Positions 25,525 through 34,193 of a stretch of DNA of 64,000 nt are shown one piece after another. The number at the start of each line of letters is the position of its first letter. Position 1 is the first letter of the stretch. The notes beneath the pieces are model-generated. The model saw nothing but the letters and a program-made list of their open reading frames with translations. It did not search any database and was not told where the DNA came from. The position numbers and the translations under genes were made by a program. This DNA comes from Amycolatopsis japonica (GTDB lineage Bacteria; Actinomycetota; Actinomycetes; Mycobacteriales; Pseudonocardiaceae), in assembly GCF_000732925.1 (NCBI RefSeq), contig NZ_CP008953.1:6386001-6450000 (forward strand), written 5' to 3'.

Positions 25525-26363
25525 TTGGCGCTGAGGAAGGCGATTTCGAGACCGCGGAGGCGTTCCGGGTCGGTGTCGATGTCGATCCTGGTGATCTTCC
25601 CGTCGTGAACGCTGAACGTGAAGACGGCCTTCGCCTCGCCGCGATGCGACCAGACGGCCGATGGATCCCCGCCGACCAGGGCCAGCCGGGCCGCCTCCGC
25701 GCGTCCGGAGAAGAAGGCCGCGACCGCGTGGCCGCCGCGGACCTCGCCGACCACGGCGTCCGGGTCGAGCACTTCGAGCAGGGCTTCGAAATCACCGTTT
25801 CGAGCTGCGGCCAGAAAGGCGGCGATGACCTCCCGCTTCGGGGATCGCGCGGCGTCCGTCTCGTCGGAAGCGGTCTGCACCCGGCGCCTGGCCCGGCTCG
25901 CGAGCTGCCGAGCGGCCGCCGGCGAACGGCCGAGGACGGTGCCGATCTCGCCGAACGACACGGCGAACACGTCATGCAGGACGAACGCGAGCCGCTCGGC
26001 GGGGTTCAGCTTGTCCAGCACCACCATCAGCGCGACCCCGACCGAATCGGCCAGCAGCGCCTCGTCCTCCGGGTCTTCCTTGGCGACATCCGGCACGCCG
26101 GGCTCGGGCGGCATCGCCCCCGCGGACTCCTCCCGTCTGGCGCGGCGCGATTCCAGCATGTTCAGGCAGACCCTGGCGACGACCGTGGTCAGCCAGCCCG
26201 CCGGATTCTCGATGTCGTCGGTGTCCGCGCGGCTGACCCGCAGCCACGCCTCCTGCACCGCGTCCTCGGCCTCCCCTGGCGAACCGAGTATCCGGTAGGC
26301 CACCGCCCGCAAGCGACCTTGATGCTCGGCGAACCGCTCGCTCACCCAATCCTGCTCGGCCAT
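25521..26363 (-). CDS. sigJ: ECF sigma factor, SigJ/ECF41-like, with SnoaL-like C-terminal domain
   Basis: A 280-residue sigma factor: region 2 (RLRAVAYRILGSPGEAEDAVQEAW), region 4 (RLAFVLHDVFAVSFGEIGTVLGRSPAAARQLASRARRRV split around residues 135-175), and a C-terminal NTF2/SnoaL-like domain (residues ~180-280, AFLAAARNGDFEALLEVLDPD). In ECF41 factors this extra domain replaces an anti-sigma factor and tunes activity. The usual ECF41 partner is a nearby oxidoreductase or carboxymuconolactone gene; here VOC genes flank it on both sides. A TGTCACA/CGTC promoter lies in the divergent intergenic region. Confidence 0.93.
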   Translation of the reverse strand: MAEQDWVSERFAEHQGRLRAVAYRILGSPGEAEDAVQEAWLRVSRADTDDIENPAGWLTTVVARVCLNMLESRRARREESAGAMPPEPGVPDVAKEDPEDEALLADSVGVALMVVLDKLNPAERLAFVLHDVFAVSFGEIGTVLGRSPAAARQLASRARRRVQTASDETDAARSPKREVIAAFLAAARNGDFEALLEVLDPDAVVGEVRGGHAVAAFFSGRAEAARLALVGGDPSAVWSHRGEAKAVFTFSVHDGKITRIDIDTDPERLRGLEIAFLSAK

Positions 26364-26387
26364 CTGTCACATTCCTCCGTCCGGGTC

Positions 26388-26416
26388 TGTCACATCGAAT
26401 GACCGGCGAACCCGTC
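26388..26416 (+). promoter_or_regulatory. ECF41-type promoter driving the plus-strand VOC gene
   Basis: TGTCACA at 26388-26394 and CGTC at 26413-26416, 18 bases apart, match the ECF41 -35/-10 pattern. Two further copies, TGTCACA at 26365-26371 and its complement at 26421-26427, surround it. The start codon at 26470 is 54 bases downstream. Confidence 0.65.
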
Positions 26417-26469
26417 CCGATGTGACATCGCCGGTCCGACCACCCGTTTCGAATCCCCAGGAGACCATC

Positions 26470-26883
26470 ATGAAAGCGCACGTCAGCTCGATCCTGCTCG
26501 GCGTCAAGGACCTGGCCACGTCCAGGGCGTTCTACACCGAGGGGCTCGGCTGGAAGATCAAGGACGACTACGGCGTCTCGGTGTTCTTCGAACCGGACGG
26601 CGGCTCGCGGGTCGGCTTCTACGGCCGCGAAGGCCTCGCGGGCCAGGTGGGCACGAGCCCGGAAGGCAGTGGCTTCAGCGGGCTCGTCCTCACCTACGTC
26701 GTCCGCAGCGAGGCACGCGTCGACGAGGTCGTCGCGGAGGCCGAGAAGGCGGGCGCCACGATCCTGAAGCCCGCGGGTGCTCTGCCGTGGGGCGGGTACG
26801 GCGGCACCTTCGCGGACCTGGACGGCTACATCTGGAGCATCGGCTACAGCGCGAAGGGCACTGATCAGCCGTACGCGGAGTGA
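26470..26883 (+). CDS. VOC-superfamily protein, likely sigJ target
   Basis: A 137-residue glyoxalase-like protein (SSILLGVKDLATSRAFYTEG; GGYGGTFADLDGYIWSIGYS). ATG 26470 follows CCAGGAGACCATC. With a TGTCACA/CGTC promoter directly upstream it is the best candidate target of the divergent sigma factor, which also carries a VOC gene downstream. It could be a metal-dependent detoxification enzyme or a resistance-type binding protein. No substrate is suggested. Confidence 0.86.
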   Translation: MKAHVSSILLGVKDLATSRAFYTEGLGWKIKDDYGVSVFFEPDGGSRVGFYGREGLAGQVGTSPEGSGFSGLVLTYVVRSEARVDEVVAEAEKAGATILKPAGALPWGGYGGTFADLDGYIWSIGYSAKGTDQPYAE

Positions 26884-26899
26884 TCTTCCGGTGAGCCCT

Positions 26900-26927
26900 G
26901 GGCCCCTCGTGTTCTCGCGAGGGGCCC
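26900..26927 (+). terminator. Hairpin after the VOC gene
   Basis: GGGCCCCTCG / CGAGGGGCCC, 10-bp perfect stem with an 8-base loop, 16 bases after the stop. Confidence 0.7.
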
Positions 26928-27025
26928 GGTGTCTCCGGCGTGTCAGCGCCGTGGCGGTCCGGTGTCAGGCGGGTCGGCGATCGTTGCCTCAACAACGAGA
27001 GATCACCACCACCAAGGAGTTCGAG

Positions 27026-27841
27026 ATGTCCGTCTTCCCCACCCCGCAGCCGATCGCCGCCACGCTGACCGTCGCCGGCGCCCGGGTTCGCCTCACCGCG
27101 AGCGACCGCACCGACACGGTGGTGCTGGTCGAGCCGATCGACGCCACGAGCAAGTCGGACGTGAAGGTCGCCGAGAACACCAAGGTCGGCTTCGACGGCG
27201 GAAAGCTGTCGATCGAGACGAAGAAGGCCGGCGGCAAGAACGGCTCGGTCGCCATCACGATCGAGGTGCCCACCGGTTCCGAGCTGGTCCTGAACACGGC
27301 CTGGTCGGACGTCGAGGCCGACGGCCGGTTCGGCGATTGCGTGCTGGAGATGTCGTCGGGACAGGCCCGGATCGAGCGCGTCGCGGCGGTGCGGGGCAAC
27401 CTCGCGGCCGGCGACGTCGCGATCGGGCACATCTCCGGGACCGTCGACCTCGACGGCGGCTCGGCCGGCGTCCGGATCGGCGAGGTCGAAGGCACCGTCA
27501 AGTACTCGGGCGCGACCGGGAAGGTCTGGATCGGGCACGCCCGGTCCGACGTCGAACTTTCCGGTGCCAGCGGAAGTTTCGACATCGACCGCGCCGACGG
27601 CGACATCGTCGCGAAGGCGGCCAACTGCCCGATCCGCATCGGACGGCTGTCGCGCGGCGAGGCCGAACTGGTGAACGCGTCCGGCGGTATCGAGGTCGGC
27701 GTCGACGGGGACACCGCGTCGGTGGATGCCAAGAGCACCAAGGGATCCGTGCGCAACTCCGTCGCGACCGACAGCGAGGCCGGGGTCAAGGTCTACGCCC
27801 GCACGCGGCTGGACGACATCGTCATTCACCGCGCCGCGTGA
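27026..27841 (+). CDS. DUF4097-family beta-strand-repeat protein
   Basis: A 271-residue protein with repeating short beta strands (VAAVRGNLAAGDVAIGHISG, GEVEGTVKYSGATGKVWIGH, SGSFDIDRADGDIVAKAANC), the right-handed beta-solenoid pattern of DUF4097. The ATG at 27026 follows AAGGAG. No signal peptide is seen, so it is probably cytosolic. Monocistronic, ending before the palindrome at 27865. Function of the family is unknown; roles in adhesion or envelope sensing have been suggested only for membrane members. Confidence 0.85.
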   Translation: MSVFPTPQPIAATLTVAGARVRLTASDRTDTVVLVEPIDATSKSDVKVAENTKVGFDGGKLSIETKKAGGKNGSVAITIEVPTGSELVLNTAWSDVEADGRFGDCVLEMSSGQARIERVAAVRGNLAAGDVAIGHISGTVDLDGGSAGVRIGEVEGTVKYSGATGKVWIGHARSDVELSGASGSFDIDRADGDIVAKAANCPIRIGRLSRGEAELVNASGGIEVGVDGDTASVDAKSTKGSVRNSVATDSEAGVKVYARTRLDDIVIHRAA

Positions 27842-27864
27842 TTCCGGCGGGCGGGGTGGGGCGG

Positions 27865-27896
27865 GTGGCCGCAGTTAGTCGACTAAATGCGGCCAC
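27865..27896. terminator. Palindrome between DUF4097 and HNH genes
   Basis: GTGGCCGCA / TGCGGCCAC arms enclose TTAGTCGACTAA, itself a 12-base perfect palindrome; overall 32 bases with one mismatched pair. Probably a terminator or dispersed palindromic repeat. Confidence 0.55.
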
Positions 27897-27992
27897 TCAC
27901 GCCCTCCGCATTGCCTTTAGGCGCCCTATACCTTTCGATATAGTCTGAATACGCTATAGCACAGGTGTTCGAATCGGCGTAGCGTTGATCTT

Positions 27993-29249
27993 GTGTCCAA
28001 CGACAGCAGACCCGAGACGACGCCCGCCGAGTGGTGGCGCGTCGACACGGCGACGCTGCATGCGCGTAAACAAGAACTCGAAGTGTTGAAACGCCAACTG
28101 GATGCCGAGCAGAACGCCATCCTCGCCGAAATCAACTCCCGCGGGATCCGTGGCTGCAGCGGTCATTCGACGCTGGCCGGGCTGATACTCGAAGACTTCC
28201 TGGTGTCGGAGAAGGAAGCCGCCGCCCGCGCGGATCGGGTACTGGCCCTGCATCCCGGTCTGTCGATCGTTGGCGACCCTGAACCGCCGCTGGCTCCACT
28301 GACGGCTGAGGCTGCTGCGGAGGGCGCGATCGGTGGGAGTCAGATCGACGCGATCATCAAGACCCTCGCCCGGGTCCCGTCGAGTGTTCCGGATGAGGAC
28401 GTGCGGGCTGGGGAGAAGATCCTCGTCGAGCTAGCCAGACATGCGGGACCACGCCAGATCGCCCGCGCCGGACGCCGTCTCCTGGACGAACTCGACCCCG
28501 ACGGCAAAGAACCCCGCAACGACGACCCGAAGGAGACCCGGCCGGAGCTACGGTTCGTCAAGCACCGCGACGGCACTCTCGGCCTCAAGGCCCGGCTTGA
28601 TCTGGAAACCTACGCCCGGTTGAAGTCTGACCTGGATCCGATGGCCAAGCCGCACAAGGCCATCGACGGAGTCCGGGATCCCCGGACTCAGGACGAACGT
28701 TACGGGGACGCCTTCACCGACTACGTCCGCCTGAAGACCACCAGCCGGAACCTCCCCGGCCAGGCCGGGGAAGCCACCCACATCCTCATCACCATGTCCT
28801 ACGACGACCTGATCCGCGACATCGGTGAAGCCCACCTGGATCTGGTCGGCCCGATCAGTGCGACCGACGCCCGGATCCTTGCCAGCGATGCCCGCGTCAG
28901 ACCCGGCGTCCTCGGCACCGCAGGCGAACCACTCGACATCGGCCGCTCCAAACGCACCGTGTCACTGGCCCAGAAATACGCGCTCACCCTCCGGGACGGA
29001 GGCTGCGCGTTCCCCGGCTGCGACATGCCCGTCCCCCGCTGCACCGCCCACCACATTGTTTTCTGGCGACACCACGGCGAAACCAAAATCGACAACCTCG
29101 TACTCCTCTGCACCAAACACCACCGACTCATCCACCGCAGCGAATGGAAAGTCCAGATCGCCCAAGACGGCCTACCCGAATTCACCCCGCCCGCTTACCT
29201 CGACCCGACCGGAACACCAAGGAGGAACACCATGCACCTCAGGACATAG
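27993..29249 (+). CDS. HNH endonuclease-domain protein (13E12 repeat/DUF222 type)
   Basis: A 418-residue protein starting at GTG. Residues ~20-300 are the DUF222/13E12 helical region (RKQELEVLKRQLDAEQNAIL; YGDAFTDYVRLKTTS), and residues ~340-400 are an HNH nuclease domain: CAFPGCDMPVPRCTAHHIVF with the HH pair, then DNLVLLCTKHHRLIHRSEW, with two Cys pairs for zinc. Such genes are multicopy in Actinobacteria and behave like selfish or repetitive elements. Codon use and GC here appear slightly lower than neighbours, consistent with transfer, though that was not measured. Confidence 0.9.
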   Translation: MSNDSRPETTPAEWWRVDTATLHARKQELEVLKRQLDAEQNAILAEINSRGIRGCSGHSTLAGLILEDFLVSEKEAAARADRVLALHPGLSIVGDPEPPLAPLTAEAAAEGAIGGSQIDAIIKTLARVPSSVPDEDVRAGEKILVELARHAGPRQIARAGRRLLDELDPDGKEPRNDDPKETRPELRFVKHRDGTLGLKARLDLETYARLKSDLDPMAKPHKAIDGVRDPRTQDERYGDAFTDYVRLKTTSRNLPGQAGEATHILITMSYDDLIRDIGEAHLDLVGPISATDARILASDARVRPGVLGTAGEPLDIGRSKRTVSLAQKYALTLRDGGCAFPGCDMPVPRCTAHHIVFWRHHGETKIDNLVLLCTKHHRLIHRSEWKVQIAQDGLPEFTPPAYLDPTGTPRRNTMHLRT

Positions 29250-29329
29250 GCCGGACCGCGACTGCTCATGTCGCGTCCGCCTAGCAACCCGTACGGCGAA
29301 GGTGGCTGCGCTCCGACGCCCCGATGCGC

Positions 29330-29374
29330 CCAATGTGGCATTGGGGACGCTCACCGTCTCCCATGCCACATTAG
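29330..29374. repeat. Imperfect hairpin in the 310-base gap after the HNH gene
   Basis: Twenty-base arms at 29330-29349 and 29355-29374 match at 17 of 20 positions around a 5-base loop; the core is AATGTGGCAT / ATGCCACATT. It is the only structure I see in the gap 29250-29559 (no gene-like frame there). It may terminate the HNH gene. Confidence 0.5.
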
Positions 29375-29559
29375 GCGCACTCAACTCGCCGACCTGGGGG
29401 CGTAAAGCGAACCCGGCCGCAACCAGCAAGGCGCGAAGGGGCCTATCGCCGCATCAGACGCAGCGAAAGCTCCCTTCGGCCCACTGACAAACGCGTCGCC
29501 TTTGCCTTACTCCTCGATAAGCTCGAACCACGCCGACAACCTCATCTAGGAGTCGCTCG

Positions 29560-30174
29560 ATGAAGCTCGACTGGGCCGGCTGCCTCAACAGCCGCGACGT
29601 AGGCGGATTACTGTCGGCCGATGGACGGCGGATCCGGTTCGGCGCGCTTCTCCGGTCCGACAGCCACAATCGGCTGACCGCCGAGGGAATAGCCGCGGTG
29701 CGCGCGGCGGGGATCGGCCGGATACTCGACCTCCGGTGGGCGCGGGAAACCGCGCGGGAGCCGAGCCCGTTCGCGGACGATCCCGTGTACCGCAACGCGC
29801 CCTTGATCGCCGAGCTGGCCGAGCAGGGCACGACCATGCCGGACGCGTATCGCACGATGCTCGACGACAATCGACGTCAGATCACCGGCGTCTTCGTTCA
29901 GCTGAGTGACGCTCCGCCCGGACCGCTCGCGGTGCACTGCAGTGCCGGGCGCGACCGGACGGGAGTGCTCGTCGCGCTCGCGCTGAGCGTCGCGGGTGTG
30001 CCGGCCTCGGCGATCGCCGAGGACTACGCGCGCACGGAAGGATGCAGCGGCGACACGATTCTCCGCACCTTGGCCCATCTGGAAACCCGCCACGGGGGCG
30101 CATATGACTACCTGACGAAGGGAGGAGCCACCAGGACTCAGCTAAGCCAGGTAAGGGATCGTCTGCTCTCCTAA
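29560..30174 (+). CDS. Tyrosine-protein phosphatase (Tyr_phosphatase3/PtpB-like)
   Basis: A 204-residue phosphatase; Cys127 in VHCSAGRDRTGV is the P-loop nucleophile (CxxGxxRTG). The N-terminal part WAGCLNSRDVGGLLSADGRR is the R-D-x-G family motif. It dephosphorylates phosphotyrosine, or phosphoinositide as some PtpB relatives do. ATG 29560 follows CTAGGAGTCGCTCG. The end overlaps the convergent peptidase by four bases. Confidence 0.9.
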   Translation: MKLDWAGCLNSRDVGGLLSADGRRIRFGALLRSDSHNRLTAEGIAAVRAAGIGRILDLRWARETAREPSPFADDPVYRNAPLIAELAEQGTTMPDAYRTMLDDNRRQITGVFVQLSDAPPGPLAVHCSAGRDRTGVLVALALSVAGVPASAIAEDYARTEGCSGDTILRTLAHLETRHGGAYDYLTKGGATRTQLSQVRDRLLS

Positions 30175-31109
30175 GACCCAGCGAACCGGTCCAGCGCCGC
30201 GAGCTTCCAGGCCCGTTTCACGTCACTCGAATGGTGTCCCGAATCGTCGTCGATCAGCAACTCCGCGCCGGGCCAGGCGCGGGCGAGTTCCCAGGCCGTG
30301 TCCACTGGGCAGCTCAGGTCCCGGCGTCCGTGGATCAGCACGCCGGGAATGTCCCGCAACAGGCCCGCGTCGCGGATCAGCGCGCCGGCTTCCAGCCAGG
30401 CGGCGTGGGAGTAGTAGTGCGTGACGATGCGCGCGAAGGCGAGTTCCCACTCGCCGGTCGGACCATTGTGGACGGTCGCGCCGGGTTCCAGTGACAGCAC
30501 GGTATCCTCCCAACGGCACCAGGAACGGGCGGCCTCGATCCGGACCCGCGGGTCGGGATCCTCCATGAGCCGTGCGTAGGCGGCGACCAGATCACCCGGG
30601 ATATCACCGCGAAAGCGGGCCCATTCCTCGGGAAAGAACCGGCCCGCGCCGTGATACAGCCAGTCGATCTCGGACGGCCGTGTCGTGCTGATGGAGCTGA
30701 CGACGATCTCGGTGACCCGCTCCGGGAATCGTTCGGCGTAGGCGAGCGCGAGTGTCGTGCCCCATGAACCTCCGGTGACGAGCCAGCGTTCGATCCCCAG
30801 GTGTTCTCGCAGGCGTTCCATGTCGGCGACGAGGTGGTCCGTCGTGTTGTGCCGCATGTCGGTCGCCGGATCGCTCGCGTGCGGGGTGCTGCGGCCGCAG
30901 CCGCGCTGATCGAACAGCACCGCGCGATAGCGGGCCGGGTCGAACATCCGCCGCATCCCCGGCGTACAGCCCTGCCCGGGGCCGCCGTGCAGCATGACCG
31001 CGGGCTTCCCTGCCGGATTCCCGCAGGTCTCCCAATAGAGGACGTTGCCGTCACCTACATCGAGCAGTCCCTTGTCGTACGGCTCGGCGGGCGGGTACAG
31101 CTCGATCAT
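30171..31109 (-). CDS. pip: Proline iminopeptidase (alpha/beta hydrolase)
   Basis: A 312-residue alpha/beta hydrolase. The oxyanion segment is MLHGGPGQGCTPGMRRMFDP, the nucleophile Ser is in TGGSWGTTLALAYAERFP, and the catalytic Asp and His lie in IHGRRDLSCPVDTAWEL and DDDSGHHSSD. It removes N-terminal Pro from peptides. The His motif is in DDSGHHS rather than the canonical SGGHSA, a minor deviation. Complete and monocistronic. Confidence 0.92.
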   Translation of the reverse strand: MIELYPPAEPYDKGLLDVGDGNVLYWETCGNPAGKPAVMLHGGPGQGCTPGMRRMFDPARYRAVLFDQRGCGRSTPHASDPATDMRHNTTDHLVADMERLREHLGIERWLVTGGSWGTTLALAYAERFPERVTEIVVSSISTTRPSEIDWLYHGAGRFFPEEWARFRGDIPGDLVAAYARLMEDPDPRVRIEAARSWCRWEDTVLSLEPGATVHNGPTGEWELAFARIVTHYYSHAAWLEAGALIRDAGLLRDIPGVLIHGRRDLSCPVDTAWELARAWPGAELLIDDDSGHHSSDVKRAWKLAALDRFAGS

Positions 31110-31244
31110 GAACCGAGACTAGACCGTCAGTGAGGCCCCGAAACACTTTCGCCGCAACGAAGTTCAGCACACCGGCCCTTTCCTCGCCGCGCGGAAAGGG
31201 GCAGATTCAGAACTTCACCGGAGAAAACCCACGAACGGGGAACC

Positions 31245-32342
31245 ATGGCCGTCGACGGCATGAACTACACCCTCGGGGTGGAAGAGGAGTTCGTCCTGCT
31301 CGACCCGATGGACGGCTCGGTCGCGTTGCGCGCGCCCGAGCTTCTCGAAAGCCTCGCCCCCGGACCGGACGTCACCGGTGAGCTGATGCGGTTCCAGATC
31401 GAGACCGCGACCGGGGTCTGCCGCGGCCTGGACGAGGTGCGCTCGGAGCTGACCCGGCTGCGGCACCTCGTCGCGACGGCGGCGGAAGCCGACGGCTGCC
31501 TGATGGTGGCTGCGGGGATCCCGCCCGGCGGCCTGCGGGGAGACACGCTCACGCCCGAGCCGCGGTACCGGCGGATGGCGCAGGCGTTCCCGGAGCTGAT
31601 CGGCGAAGCCGGGACGTGCGCCTGTCATGTGCACGTCGGCATGCCGTCACGGGATCTCGGCGCCCGCGTCCTCGCCGGGCTACGGCCGTGGCTCGCCCCC
31701 TTACTCGCCCTCAGCGCCAACTCCCCGGTGCAGAACGGCGCCGATTCCGGCTGGTCGAGCCGACGCTTCCCGATCTGGGACCGCTGGCCGACGGCGAAAC
31801 CGCCCGACGAATGGTCCGGCGCGGCCGCGTACGACCGGAGCATCGGGGAGGCCTTGCGCCGCGGCGCCGCCCTCGACGCGGCGGGCGTGTACTTCTACGC
31901 GCGCCTTTCCCCGCGGCATCCCACGGTCGAGGTACGGATCGCCGACGTCTGCCTGGCCGTCGACGACGCGGTGCTCCTCGCGGCTCTGGTACGCGGGCTG
32001 GTCGCGACCTGCGCCGGGACGGCGAGTGCGCCGCGAGTCCGCGGCGCCCGGATCGACGCCGCCTTGACGGCCGCCGCGCGCCGCGGTCTCGACGGGCCGG
32101 GTATCGACGTCTTCACCGGCCGGGAGACCGATCAGCGCGAACTGCTCGGCGAACTCGTCGACTTCATCCGGCCGGCGCTCACGGCCGCGGGCGACGCGGA
32201 CGACGTCGACCGGGGATTGGACTCACTGTTCGAACACGGGACCGGCGCGACCCGGCAACGCCGGTTGCTCGCGGAGGCGGCTTCTCCCGGCGAGTTCGCC
32301 GCGGATCTCGCCCACGCGACGATGAACGTCCCGGCCCGGTAG
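31245..32342 (+). CDS. Glutamate-cysteine ligase family 2 (YbdK-like) protein
   Basis: A 365-residue carboxylate-amine ligase of the GCS2 family (TLGVEEEFVLLDPMDGSVAL at the start; HVHVGMPSRDLG and SANSPVQNGADSGWSSRRFP are family motifs). In YbdK/EgtA relatives it joins Glu and Cys or similar substrates using ATP; the true product is uncertain because actinomycetes use mycothiol. Whether it is involved in ergothioneine or thiol protection is undecided; no egtB-D genes are adjacent. It ends 12 bases before the convergent response regulator's stop. Confidence 0.85.
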   Translation: MAVDGMNYTLGVEEEFVLLDPMDGSVALRAPELLESLAPGPDVTGELMRFQIETATGVCRGLDEVRSELTRLRHLVATAAEADGCLMVAAGIPPGGLRGDTLTPEPRYRRMAQAFPELIGEAGTCACHVHVGMPSRDLGARVLAGLRPWLAPLLALSANSPVQNGADSGWSSRRFPIWDRWPTAKPPDEWSGAAAYDRSIGEALRRGAALDAAGVYFYARLSPRHPTVEVRIADVCLAVDDAVLLAALVRGLVATCAGTASAPRVRGARIDAALTAAARRGLDGPGIDVFTGRETDQRELLGELVDFIRPALTAAGDADDVDRGLDSLFEHGTGATRQRRLLAEAASPGEFAADLAHATMNVPAR

Positions 32343-32353
32343 GCGAGCCGGCG

Positions 32354-32959
32354 TCACAGCCAGCCGGACTCGCGCGCGATCCGCACGGCGTCGACCCGGT
32401 TGCGGGCGCTGAGCTTCGAAACGATCGTCGTCAGGTAGTTCCGCACGGTGCCGGCGGACAGGAACAGTTCGGCGGCGATCTCGGTCGGGTCGGAGCCGAC
32501 CGACGCCAGCCGGAGCACCTCGATCTCGCGGGCGGTGAGCGGGCAGTCCTCGCTGTCCCAGGCGGCGAGTGCCAGGTCGCCGTCGACGACGCGCCGTCCG
32601 GCGGCGACCCCGCGGACCGCGTTGGCGAGCCGGTCGGCGGGCGCGTCCTTGCGCAGGAAACCGTTGACCTTCGCGGCCAGCGCCCGCCGCAGGGTGCCGG
32701 GGCTGCCGAGCGAGGTGAGGATCAGCGTGCGTACGCCGGGCAGCTGCTCGTGCAGCTCGGCGGCGGCGGTGAGCCCGTCCTTGCCCGGCAGGTCGATGTC
32801 GATCAGCGCGATGTCGGGGCGCGCGGACTGGGCGAGCGGCAGGATCTCGTCGCCACTGGCGCATTCGGCGACGACTTCGATGTCGGGTTCCAAACCGAGC
32901 AGCGCGACCAGGGCCCCCCGGACAATGTGCATGTCCTCGGCCACCAGGACCTTGATCAT
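32354..32959 (-). CDS. NarL/DesR-type response regulator (paralogue 1)
   Basis: A 201-residue regulator. Receiver domain: VLVAEDMHIVRGALVALLG at the start, phospho-Asp in DIALIDIDLPGKDGLT (residue ~54), Thr in TLILTSLGSPGTL and Lys in FLRKDAPADR. LuxR-type helix-turn-helix: LTAREIEVLRLASVGSDPTE and LFLSAGTVRNYLTTIVSKL. It is strongly similar throughout to the regulators at 35611 and 41233. The ATG at 32959 aligns with those starts; ATG 32968 is possible. No kinase is adjacent, so it may receive phosphate from the fused kinase at 38909. Confidence 0.92.
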   Translation of the reverse strand: MIKVLVAEDMHIVRGALVALLGLEPDIEVVAECASGDEILPLAQSARPDIALIDIDLPGKDGLTAAAELHEQLPGVRTLILTSLGSPGTLRRALAAKVNGFLRKDAPADRLANAVRGVAAGRRVVDGDLALAAWDSEDCPLTAREIEVLRLASVGSDPTEIAAELFLSAGTVRNYLTTIVSKLSARNRVDAVRIARESGWL

Positions 32960-33038
32960 CGACCCCATCTGCCTTTCGCCTGCGTCTCGCCCCACGAGCC
33001 GACGATACTATCCTCACACACTCGTTCCGCGAAATGGA

Positions 33039-33083
33039 AACCGGCCCTTGACCGCCGTGGGGGGACGCGGTCAAGGGCCGGTT
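33039..33083. repeat. Perfect 17-bp hairpin in the divergent region 32960-33371
   Basis: AACCGGCCCTTGACCGC at 33039-33055 and its exact complement at 33067-33083, 11-base loop, between the response regulator (start 32959) and the AraC gene (start 33372). Nothing else is evident in this 410-base stretch; promoters for both genes must lie here. Confidence 0.55.
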
Positions 33084-33371
33084 CTGTGTTGCCGCGGGAA
33101 TACGTTCTTCGGACCGCGCCAACACGGCCGGGGAGGTTCCGGCGTGAATGCGCTACCAGGAATTATCCGGCCACCGGCCACCGGGATCCAGTGCGCGCAC
33201 CACCGGCGCGCCATGGTTTTCGCATGCTCCTCGCCGCGTGAAATTTTCACGTCGGCGCACACATGAATCCATATCCGGCGATGAATCAAGCACTTCAGGA
33301 GAAGCCGTGACGAACACTACTGTCGGAAACCACAAAGCACGCCAGAATTCCTCGAGCGAAAGGACGGCACA

Positions 33372-34115
33372 ATGGATGAGACTGTCCGGCGAGCCGTGGA
33401 GCGAGCCATTGGGGCCATGAACGAGAAACTGGGCGAAGAGCTCACTATCGACGACATCGCCCGCGCCGCGACCTTCAGCAAATTCCATTTCACCAGGGTG
33501 TTCCAGCAGGCCACCGGGGTCTCGCCCGGCCGGTTCCTGTCCGCGCTGCGGCTCGACGAGGCCAAGCGCCTGCTGCTGACCACGTCGATCACGGTCGCCG
33601 ACATCAGCCACCGCGTGGGCTACAACAGCGTCGGCACCTTCAGCACGCGGTTCAGCAGCCGCGTCGGCCTGTCCCCGTCCGCGTACCGGCGGCAAGGCGG
33701 CTTCCAGCGCGGCCTGGCCGGCGAGCCCCGTCCCGGCCCGAAGCGGGCGACCGTCCGCGGTTTCGTGTCGGCGCCGCCGGAGATCTCGCCCGGCCTCGTC
33801 TTCGTCGGTCTCTTCCCGACGCGGATCCCCGAGGGCGCGCCCGTGCGGTACACGGTCATCGACGCCCCCGGCGCCTATCAGCTGACCGAGGTCCCGGAGG
33901 GCGAGTGGCACCTCGTCGCGCACTGCGTGACCGGCCCGCTCACGCGCCGCGGCACCGGGTACACCGGGCACCATGGCCCGATCACCGTCGAGCCGGGGGT
34001 CACCGCGCGGCTCGCGGACCTGCGGGTGCGCCCCAAGCGCCTGTTCGACCCGCCGGTCCTGCTGGCGCTGCCCGACCTGCGGCACCGGCCGGAGCCGTTC
34101 AAGCGCGCGGCCTGA
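33372..34115 (+). CDS. AraC-family transcriptional regulator, HTH at the N-terminus
   Basis: A 247-residue protein whose first ~100 residues are the double AraC helix-turn-helix: LTIDDIARAATFSKFHFTRV and TTSITVADISHRVGYNSVGT. The rest (residues ~130-247) has no recognisable sugar-binding cupin; VIDAPGAYQLTEVPEGEWHL resembles small-molecule-binding GyrI-like segments only loosely. N-terminal placement of the HTH is unusual for AraC proteins and more like MarA/SoxS/Rob types. It lies next to the E2-like DUF1702 gene and is a candidate pathway regulator of the cluster, comparable in class to the AraC-type regulators of other enediyne clusters. Confidence 0.87.
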   Translation: MDETVRRAVERAIGAMNEKLGEELTIDDIARAATFSKFHFTRVFQQATGVSPGRFLSALRLDEAKRLLLTTSITVADISHRVGYNSVGTFSTRFSSRVGLSPSAYRRQGGFQRGLAGEPRPGPKRATVRGFVSAPPEISPGLVFVGLFPTRIPEGAPVRYTVIDAPGAYQLTEVPEGEWHLVAHCVTGPLTRRGTGYTGHHGPITVEPGVTARLADLRVRPKRLFDPPVLLALPDLRHRPEPFKRAA

Positions 34116-34128
34116 GCTTCGCCCGGAT

Positions 34129-34181
34129 GTCAGGAAAGGGTCGTTCAAGACGGAAAACGTCTTGAACGACCCTTTCCTGAC
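34129..34181. terminator. Perfect 24-bp palindrome between convergent araC and DUF1702 genes
   Basis: Arms 34129-34152 and 34158-34181 are exact complements (24 of 24) around the loop GAAAA. The arm begins GTCAGGAAAGGGTCGTTC. It lies 13 bases after both stops, so it is a bidirectional terminator; stem length exceeds what termination needs. Confidence 0.85.
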
Positions 34182-34193
34182 GTCCACGGCGCC

